Positions 25,901-32,200 of a stretch of 32,693 nt of DNA are shown one piece after another. Numbering within the stretch: the stretch's first letter is position 1; each line of letters starts with the position of its first letter. The stretch is from Kangiellaceae bacterium (GTDB lineage Bacteria; Pseudomonadota; Gammaproteobacteria; Enterobacterales; Kangiellaceae), in contig JAPHTP010000059.1 of the NCBI GenBank assembly GCA_026196875.1, forward strand, positions 1 to 32,693, written 5' to 3'. The notes beneath the pieces are model-generated. The model had not been told where the DNA came from. It did no database searches and was given only the letters and a program-made list of their open reading frames with translations. Made by a program: the position numbers and the translations under genes.

Positions 25901-27347
25901 CTACTACAGGATCCCAAGACAAGGTAAAGTTGCCATCAAGATTCATAGGAATATCCGCGACAAAATTAGCTGGTGCAGCTAATAACTCTGCGTCTTCAAA
26001 ATAGATTGGGAACTCAACACTATAGTCGTGATAATAGCCAGTTGCTAAAGCTTTACATCTGATATATTTAACTTGATTATAATCATCGTACACACTGGCA
26101 TTAATCCGATGAACACGATTATCTGTGGATGCAAAAATTTTGCTCCAGTACTCGTAGATACTTTGGTCGCTATCCCTCATTTTACATTCAGCGTCAACGT
26201 TTGTTGAAATCACCATTTCCATTTGACGCGCCGAAGGCGGATAAGGACCACTGCCGGAAACAATCGTCACTTCCGGTGGGAAATGAGTTGGATCAGATCC
26301 AACGGATACAATTGCTTGATAACTATATGCACTGCAGTTTGCACCACTATCATCTGTGCATGCGCTAACCCTGTATTGATAACGCGCATTGGTGGGACGA
26401 CTCAAATTGATATTGGTTACACCTGCAGACAGATCTACGTTTTTCCAATACCCCTCATTAATTCTTTCGATCAAAACATACGAAGACGCCCCTGCAACCG
26501 GCTCCCATGTTAGCTGAAAGTTCCCATCGTTATTCATAGGAATATCTGCAACTAAATTAGTTGGCTTGGACAATACATCTGGATTGTAAAAATAAATTGG
26601 AAATGGAGTGCTGGTGTCATTGACTGCACCGTTAGCCAACGCCTTACATCGAATGTAGCGGCTGATGTTGTAATCACCAGATACCGTGGTAACGATTGTA
26701 TGAGTTAAATTATCATTTGTGCTTAAATCTTTTGACCATGAGTCAAAGCTGCCTTCATCTTTGCTGTTACCCCTACACTCTGCCGCAACATCTGTTGCAA
26801 GAACAAGTTCCATTTGGCGCGTACCCTTAGGATAAGGACCGCTTCCTTCAACAACGGTAATTTCAGGTGGTAAAACGGGATCTTGAACTGGCGCACTACA
26901 ATTAACCCAAGCACTATCAGAATCATTCCGCTGTTCAGTTAAAGTGACAATATCAGCAACTACTGTCGCAGTGTTTTCTTTAAATCCATTAACGCCAGAG
27001 CAAAACTCTGTAGACTCTATCGTGTGAACTATTTCCGGATACTCAGTCTCACTATGAGGAAGCGTACCAAGAGATTCCGATACGCCTAACAAGGTATCAG
27101 TTAGAAGAATATTTTTAAGCCCACCAGGCTTATTGGGACACTTTGTGACCACAAACTTGAAGTGGGCACTGTCTCCAGAAATCGTTATCGCGGATTCTTG
27201 TGTATCTGCTTGAGACCACGAAACTCCATCTTCGCTGACTTCTTTGGATAAACAAATCTTGTAGTCTGCATAAACCGGCAAAGAGACTAGCGCCCCACCT
27301 AGCAAACTGGTTGATATCCAAAAGAATTTGAAAAAATTCCTTAACAC
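19914..27347 (-). CDS. Giant secreted Ig/FnIII/He_PIG-repeat protein with carboxypeptidase-regulatory-like domain
   Basis: This is a 2477-residue extracellular or surface protein. The signal peptide is residues 1-27 (ending LPVYA, then DYK). Three 197-residue repeats (~160-745) each join a Cys-containing module (GSGPYP...AEC...IRCKA) to an FnIII-like domain. Six He_PIG/cadherin-like Ig domains occupy ~746-1294 (APQITSSP...INWTP). A thrombospondin-3-like calcium motif DSDGDGVVNSEDVYPDD is at ~1295, then about two FnIII-like and five bacterial Ig-like domains. A Big_5-like domain (~2091), a carboxypeptidase-regulatory-like domain (~2218, GAVYDQLDQPVAGVKVTL) and a conserved-looking tail ending GEISLQLLIAYLQQ close the protein. 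No catalytic motif is seen. The GTG start has a strong AGGGG ribosome site (27354-27358). Likely an adhesive or scaffold partner of the downstream giant protein. Confidence 0.88.
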   Translation of the reverse strand: MLRNFFKFFWISTSLLGGALVSLPVYADYKICLSKEVSEDGVSWSQADTQESAITISGDSAHFKFVVTKCPNKPGGLKNILLTDTLLGVSESLGTLPHSETEYPEIVHTIESTEFCSGVNGFKENTATVVADIVTLTEQRNDSDSAWVNCSAPVQDPVLPPEITVVEGSGPYPKGTRQMELVLATDVAAECRGNSKDEGSFDSWSKDLSTNDNLTHTIVTTVSGDYNISRYIRCKALANGAVNDTSTPFPIYFYNPDVLSKPTNLVADIPMNNDGNFQLTWEPVAGASSYVLIERINEGYWKNVDLSAGVTNINLSRPTNARYQYRVSACTDDSGANCSAYSYQAIVSVGSDPTHFPPEVTIVSGSGPYPPSARQMEMVISTNVDAECKMRDSDQSIYEYWSKIFASTDNRVHRINASVYDDYNQVKYIRCKALATGYYHDYSVEFPIYFEDAELLAAPANFVADIPMNLDGNFTLSWDPVVGASRYHLMEQFEDNIWTPVELVDGQNSVSLSRPTQGRYEYRIAACSDNNPSNCGQFSSEAIVSVGADEAHFPPTMTLVSVGGPYPYKSTQASVIISTNLASECKFRSSDQSKYEYWSKYADTSDNLTHTANFPIAGTYDESIHFRCKATATGYINEVSLSASIDVATKDDMSLPTGFLVASNDNMGNVTLNWNAVEKAFGYKFRYDFNGDRVYSTVGIQNSISFNFTQNGTYQFYMAACSNDQGEHCGDIAGPIEAIISGIGANQPPTITSQYEFSATEGQLYSYDVDAVDPEGSVLSFSLVNAPAGMIIDSASGMLNWTPAYAQVGYVSFNVVATDIGGESGQQLVNLNVHTPDRAPRIKSSPITTANFGEAYIYDVNAVDPDSGDTIVYSLSQNPDGMTINPGNGVISWTPSGLQSGNYDVVVVATDDDNKTDTQSFVITVEGGNQAPQITSSPITTATELQSYSYQVTATDADPGDTLTFSLQNSPAGMSIDPVSGLINWTPGNSQTGEQEVTVVVTDTPGAQALQSFNIQVTNVNQAPQITSSPEAGAVENELYIYDFRFNDPDPSDTHTITLTGEPTGMTLDPATGRVSWTPTPLQLGFHSFQMSVTDNSGLSDSETINVVVETVDDAPRIMSSPVLTAKVDEAYVYDVEAKDPDSGDTITYSLSQYPDNMSINPGNGVISWTPTLPQAGEQSVTVVVTDEDGLTDTQAFVITVDADNFPPVITSSPVTEAFVRTAYTYAVTATDDQASQLNFVLNVSSTNMSIDPQSGLISWTPDASQLGDNAVTIEVSDETGLQSYQSYVINVGPEPDSDGDGVVNSEDVYPDDPNRSQLESVTSLQVSQDNQELVVRWTDISNGTAIFGYHLEKSVLGQGFQRVYSVNLEGISNPTIEYRDQDVTNRSAYQYRVVSFSLSTDPGGAQFESVPGNQIDLFVAYNIDAISDLAVTVVDQQAVLNWNSNNADEYVVYRGQEGTGAQPIAVVTENTFTDTYTVENNQYFYQIANRKNFTNPIDSQTFDVDGPLSSEVNYYHALKLGIEIPNSTKLAPTEFEILHATAETISVEISHQNAEGPIRVTLTNGAEVITRENITKSVQVDLPVADAVWNVSSEVNSNGVVQYANANLTIRADSTAPQLTINGAVNIDSNEATYSFSGTVTDDNGVKQLVVSSSQLEAQEFTALLDGDNFTVEVPLSVGENVFTFVASDIAGNEISDSRQVNKEDLLTPQLEITSHSHNQTVKSQFIDLIGRVQSELPIKDIQIKLGELSTELTANQDGSYGFTFANLQLAEGQNNLTVTAQAAQGSDSVDLTIIYEIEQDVVPALLEISSPLPGMSVSDPDFVVSGKVQGSTLSTLTVNGVPVHLVQTGTNSQAFNYLASFAANTNSILLEFVGTQSGDEVIRESVTYYLDSSAPVIAITTPLQLNSALNEVTQNPFKIEGTVTDDNISALMINEQQVSLVPGEGVNEYQFSADLQLENGVELDVELKAQDMSGNITTEAVRLISNVTAELDLIAPTGNKEFIITDTNFNLKVLARVTGLQGGETVRAFVDGANQVPLAITESLVSGEVLFTASSGSHEIKVEIVASDGQVISSTSREFSLIDPADIPLEMTRTEPANGEQYAEPNGFIGLYFSKAIDASLLSVEVYETASGKTYIKEDEPGANMFEAKGYQLKEVSRSNELVSGGLSAVPGDSMYAYYLDRDLAYGANVIVKVTYDGEEFYRFAYQVRGLPTFVSGAVYDQLDQPVAGVKVTLQDRETFTTRDGSYAFGYGDSAEDQLSPGVHVLTVNPGFDNSKFGVVHKHINIEAYRRNQLRLIKTPVIDTQNPFVPVQSGTVLNLIGGELQFDMTNATMTFPDGNTSGNLQMSFLEINDTVGEATRAAIPFWVYGSQPSGIAVNGQVSLRMKLPKVYNSYDYVPDNGKLMILVGRPSNSNAVVPIGVGEVDGIYLNSVGNLQLENLDYIGFAFTEEKNQEKLRDYANGEISLQLLIAYLQQ
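23465..25110 (-). repeat. Six tandem He_PIG Ig-like repeats (~91 residues each)
   Basis: The repeats begin at about residues 746, 838, 931, 1025, 1116 and 1208 of the 2477-residue protein. Each opens with (A/P)P.I.SSP and carries a ...(I/L)(N/S)WTP strand and a V.VVATD-type strand. Units 2 and 5 also align at DNA level without gaps over 95 bp (24664-24758 and 23836-23930). Confidence 0.85.
25110..26872 (-). repeat. Three 197-residue Cys-module + FnIII repeats
   Basis: The units start at about residues 160, 357 and 554, the same spacing each time, and end where the He_PIG array begins. Shared positions include SGPYP or GGPYP, a ..AEC/SEC cysteine, YWSK or SWSK, a DN..H segment, (Y/F)RCKA or IRCKA and an FnIII part with a Cys pair (AC(T/S)D or N...C). 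Confidence 0.85.
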
Positions 27348-27404
27348 AATAATCCCCTAAAAATCTGTACGCTCAACACGACTTAAAATACAATCTAGTA
27401 CAAT

Positions 27405-28307
27405 TTATTCTTTAACTGACGAATCTACATATTCGACATTAGCTTCTTTTAATAACTCATCAGAAATTTTTCTCACCGCTCTTTTTAATTGAATGGGCGC
27501 CAATGACTTTCTGATGTCTGAACGGACTTCAGTTAATGGTTTGGGCTTGATTACTTTTTCAGCAACCACTTTGAAGTACATTGGGTAACCATTTAAGTAA
27601 TGTAATGATGAAATTTCATCCTTGTTAAGTCCGGCAATCAAAGACTCTACCTTTTTGTTTAACGATTGTGCGCCGCTCACACCGGTTGAAAACTCCAATT
27701 GAAAACCTTCTGTTTTGGCTTGATTGACTGAAGCAAACCAGTCTTTTTGCGAGGTTATATTTTTCATTCTTGCCAACAGGTTTTCTCTAACTTTACCTTG
27801 TAACTTGGTAAGCCCCTTTAGGACTTGATACTGCTTGATCGTCTTTCCACCAAACTTGTGTGGATTAGCAGCGTAGTACTCCTCCACCATTTTATTGGTA
27901 ACAGGTACCGCAGTTACATTTGATTTCAAGTAGTTTTTCGCTAGCAACTCTGTTTTATATGCTTGCACTTGTCGTTCAATTTCTCGTTGTTGCTCAGGCG
28001 AATATGAAGCCATTTGTTTTTGCGCCATGATTTTGCTGAGTACAATACTCTCTAGAACCTTTTTCCGGCCTTTACTGTCGAGCTGGAAAGCGCCCATTTC
28101 TCCGACGGTACGGATGATTGCCGCATCAAGATCCTGCTCACTGATGGATTCTCCATTGACCGTAACTAAAGAGTTTTCAGTGTTTAGTTGTGTATTTTTA
28201 CTTTGAGTTTGATTTTCTGAAGGCGTGTCAGTTTCTTTTTGACACGCCGATAACAAGCTCGCCATTAAAACAACAACTAATATTTTATTTTTGCCAAGTA
28301 TATTCAT
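27405..28307 (-). CDS. EpsD-like parvulin-family lipoprotein (degenerate peptidyl-prolyl isomerase)
   Basis: This ~300-residue periplasmic lipoprotein has a signal with lipobox L-S-A-C22 (VVVLMASLLSAC). It shows a SurA/PrsA-like layout: an N-terminal part starting VTVNGESISEQDLD, a long helical segment with REIERQVQAYKTELLAKNYL, and a C-terminal parvulin-sized region. The usual parvulin landmarks (xHILI, GGxLGW, GYHI) are missing or decayed; only YPMYFKVVAEK is reminiscent of the last strand. It may be a chaperone without isomerase activity, similar to EpsD-family proteins. The ATG at 28307 was chosen because it gives a clean lipoprotein signal with AGAAAG upstream; the longer frame begins at a TTG (28349). 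It lies 57 bp upstream of the 2477-residue giant in the same operon. Confidence 0.78.
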   Translation of the reverse strand: MNILGKNKILVVVLMASLLSACQKETDTPSENQTQSKNTQLNTENSLVTVNGESISEQDLDAAIIRTVGEMGAFQLDSKGRKKVLESIVLSKIMAQKQMASYSPEQQREIERQVQAYKTELLAKNYLKSNVTAVPVTNKMVEEYYAANPHKFGGKTIKQYQVLKGLTKLQGKVRENLLARMKNITSQKDWFASVNQAKTEGFQLEFSTGVSGAQSLNKKVESLIAGLNKDEISSLHYLNGYPMYFKVVAEKVIKPKPLTEVRSDIRKSLAPIQLKRAVRKISDELLKEANVEYVDSSVKE

Positions 28308-28369
28308 GTCTTCTTTCTTGCTTTTTACTTTCTTAGTATTTCTAGTCAAAAGTCTAATTAATCTACAGT

Positions 28370-29197
28370 CTATTTCTTCTCTGGGATCGACGTAGGCTGA
28401 GTCGCCATCAAACGATCAATTTCTACTTGTCTGACTTTTTTCCTTAATTGATATCTGATATCGCCTTTGACAGATTCAAGCGGCTTTTTGACCACGCTTG
28501 GCTCTTCAAGCAGTTTGACGATGTGGTAACCAAAAGATGTTTTAAAGGGCTCGGAAATTTCATCTTTCTTGAGTTTTTTAAATGCCATTTCAGAGAACAC
28601 CGGATCAACCGCGCCTTCATTAATCCAACCAATCTCACCGCCTTTTTTTACAGAAACCGAGTCTTCAGAATACTCTTTGGCGATAGTCGCAAAATCAACA
28701 CCAGTCTTTAACTTAGAGTAGGCTTCCGAAGCACGAGAGTATTTAGCTTGAGTTTCAGTTTCAGACATATTCTTTTGAGTACGAATTAATATGTGAGCCA
28801 CTTTAACCTTTTTGGACTCATATTTTTCACTATTACTTGCATAGAATCCACGGATAGCTTCATCAGACACTTTGTCTTTCAAATGTTTTTCAAAGTAACG
28901 GCTAATTAACATTTCCTTTTTAAACTCTGCTAATTCGGCTTCAATGATATCTTGATCAAGAAGCTTTGATTCCTCAATCGCTTTAGCTAGCGCTTCTCTT
29001 TCAACATAGAGTTTAAGATGAGATTCAACTTGTTTTTCATCGTTGGTGTTTACACGTTTGAATTTTAGATAAGCATCAAACTGATGCTCGCCTATTTTCT
29101 TACCTCCAACAGTAGCTACCGACTCGCCGCCATCAGAACACGCAGTGATCATTCCTAGAATAAAAACTAACGTCGCGATTTTTGTTAAAGTTTTCAT
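28370..29197 (-). CDS. PpiC/parvulin-type peptidyl-prolyl isomerase lipoprotein
   Basis: This 275-residue periplasmic foldase has a lipoprotein signal with lipobox I-T-A-C20 (VFILGMITAC). The SurA-like N-terminal helical part begins VATVGGKKIGEHQFD. A well-conserved parvulin domain covers about 131-230: VAHILIRT (133-140), GGEIGWINEG (186-195), FSEMAF and SFGYHIVKLLE (221-231). It should catalyse proline isomerisation during folding of exported proteins. The ATG at 29197 has a strong GGAAAGG ribosome site 5 nt upstream; the longer frame starts at a TTG (29227). It begins 40 bp after the end of the upstream surface-protein gene and precedes the EpsD-like gene, so the two foldases sit between giant exported proteins. 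Confidence 0.9.
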   Translation of the reverse strand: MKTLTKIATLVFILGMITACSDGGESVATVGGKKIGEHQFDAYLKFKRVNTNDEKQVESHLKLYVEREALAKAIEESKLLDQDIIEAELAEFKKEMLISRYFEKHLKDKVSDEAIRGFYASNSEKYESKKVKVAHILIRTQKNMSETETQAKYSRASEAYSKLKTGVDFATIAKEYSEDSVSVKKGGEIGWINEGAVDPVFSEMAFKKLKKDEISEPFKTSFGYHIVKLLEEPSVVKKPLESVKGDIRYQLRKKVRQVEIDRLMATQPTSIPEKK

Positions 29198-29237
29198 GTT
29201 TACCTTTCCATTTAAATTAATTAGCAACTCTTCGTCA

Positions 29238-32200
29238 CTAAACTGCTAAATCAAATTCTTGTTCATACGAAAAATTATTCCGATGAATGTAAGAAACCTT
29301 GTTATCTAATGATTCGTCCCCCGGAACATCGTCCTCACCGGGAGATTTTCCATCTGGCAAGCCACCAGGCTGGGCCTGAGAGCTTGGCCTAGCATTCTCA
29401 TTTAAAGAGCCGGACTCATTAATAAAACTAGGGGCAAAATCTTCATCCTTTGGCTTTTCCCCATCGCCCCCACCTGAACTGTTATATTGCAAATTAATAC
29501 CGGAGGCATTTAGCTTATCAATCAACTCTTGATTAGCCGATTTGATACGAATACCTGAGTCCGAATCAAAGTTTGAATTATCTACATCTTGAACTTCAAG
29601 TCTATCCAACCCGAAGTCGATGGAAGCGCCATTAATAATAGATAGTGTTTTCAGATACTGAATTCCTTGAAATTCACGTCCTTCATAGCTTGATAGATCA
29701 TCAGTCGTTGAAATAAATAGTGCGTTTTCTACGTGCTCAATAACTTTATAGATAGCATTGCCAGGGTTCGTATTGTCCAAATCTATATAACGTCCAACGA
29801 TACCGTCTCCCAGCTCTGCAGATTCCTTCCATCTTTCACCCGAACCACCCGAAGCACCTGTAGTAACCTGATAATTAAAACTATATGACTCAGAACAGTT
29901 CAATGTTGAGGGGTCAGCCGTAACAACAGCAGTATAGTTCCCAGCAGGAAGTTCAGCAGTAAAGCTACCGTATCCCTCTAAGCCGCATCCGCCTTCATAA
30001 TCAATGTTATTTGCCAATCCATCATTTTCATCCGTTACATTGCCAGCTTCGTAAATCTTAACCAGTGGCGTAAATGGTCCCCCCCAATCGTTTTCTCCTG
30101 AAACAGTAAAGGTTAACGCTTCTGACTCGCTTAATGTAAAGTCATGGGTTTCAGAAATTCCGGTATCTTCTGAAATTCCGCCTTGGAAATTTAGATTAGC
30201 TCCGGTGCCACAAGCCCCGCCTCGACCGATTCTCCACAAACCGGATTGGACTTCATTAACACACTCTACCAAACCAGTGCCGATGGAAGCAGTCTTGGTT
30301 CCCCAATCTCTGCTTCTTGGACCTTGGTTGTCGAAGGTTAGTGATCCGTAAGTATCATCAGTATCCATTACATAAATGGAACCAGCAGATGACGAAGGAT
30401 TCCTGGTAGAATTGTCCGCGCCGGCTTGGTAGGTTCCTTGAAAAGTTGAAAGTCCAGAATAAATACTTATACGGCCAGCACTTGATCTATGATAGCCAGT
30501 TCCCCTGGTGTTATATCCCCCTTGTACCTGGATACTTCCATTTGAACTTCCCGCCAATAACGGCGTTTCAATGTGGATACTTCCTCCCGCACCACCAAAG
30601 TAGAAGCTTGAACTGCTATACACATTTTGACCATTAGCGCTAACGCTTCCATCAACAACAATTTGTGAAGCAATCAGGCTTATAACACCTCCACCGTCAC
30701 CTGAGCTGCGATTTCCACCTTGGCCTTGGAATTTTGCTTTCAGATAGTTCCCAGAGACACAATCACTTGGATCGCTACTATTACTTCCTACACCCGCATG
30801 ACATGCAGTGCTATTGTTATAAGCCCATGCACCACCTTTACCATCCAAATTAATATTTGAAGTTTCATCAATTGAAATCACGCCCGTAGCATCAATATTT
30901 AGTACCGCATTATTTGGCTTAGAAGAAGTAACTGTCGATGAATCTGTCAGCACAAGGTTACCTACAATTGTGACCTTGTTTAATACATCTAGATTCAAGG
31001 TACCACCTGCTTCAATTCTAACATCTCCATTAAACACTAAGGTTTCTGCCTCAATGGTTTGAGTAGATGAGTTAACTGTAGTTGCTCCCAACTCTAAGTA
31101 CTTGGCAATCACCTTACCGCCGTTTGTCGAAGCCCAGTTAATTAAATCCAAATCTGCCTTACCTACACGAAGGACCGCGTCTGAGCTAATACTTGACTGA
31201 GTTAAATCGTTAACTTTTACGAGGTCGTAACCAAAATCAATTTCAGCATAGTTATTCAGATGAATCTCTTGGAACACATGCACACCAACAAGCGTACTAC
31301 CTGACACAAGCGGACTGGCATCTCCTTGGACTGTCAAAGTATTTTCTGTATTCGCGATGATTCGATATAAAGTCTCATCACTGTCCTCTGAACTGAGGTC
31401 AACATAAATGCCAACTAAGCCATTAGATTCAGCAGAACTAGCAACCCAATTAGCATTGGCAACATTGACTCTCCATTGATTATCCGGCAATGAATCGATA
31501 CTTTGAATAGCGTGCTCACCAACCTGTTGAACATAAATGGTGCTAGTCTGCGAATCGAAAGAACATTCGAGGCAGCCGCCGCCCGACTCAGAATTTATAC
31601 TACCAACAATCAAGTTGCCGAATTCTGAATTACCGCTGGATACAAAAGCCGTTCCATTTGTAACTAACACCGGTCCGTCGTCTTCTACTTTTTCGCCAGT
31701 ATTTATTTCGCCCACGAAACTATTACTGCTTTCAGTGTGTATACGAATTCTACCACCAGAACCAATTGCCACGCCGTTGTTGTACTGCCACGCCCCCTTA
31801 GCTCTAATTCTACCGTTTCCGGACATGTTATTGACGTTAAGGGTTACGCTTCCGCCGGCAGACGGAATGGTAATATCCGCTCGATCTATCTCAGTGCCGT
31901 TAGCACTAATAACACCATCTAGTGTAAGTGTATTTGCACTAATATCGACTAAGCCTCCTCCACGATACTCATCCATAGTACTGAGATTGTATTCACACTC
32001 CGAACCACATCCAACATAGTTACCGCCACTTCCGGCATGCTGTGTTTCACGATAATTTCCAACTGAGCCAGATGTCTGTTCATTGGTATGTAACGCAGCG
32101 CTAGCATGAGCACCTATATTCACGGCTTTCGAGAAGTCTGGAGCACCAAAATTAATCGGGTACCCTTTGCCTGTGACGTCGATTTTTGAACTCACATCAA

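Noticed and set aside
31537-32019. 160-residue plus-strand frame opposite the beta-helix protein
   Set aside because: It is Pro/Ser/Thr-rich antisense shadow of a repetitive gene, with no domain and no ribosome site; the minus-strand frame is clearly the coding one.
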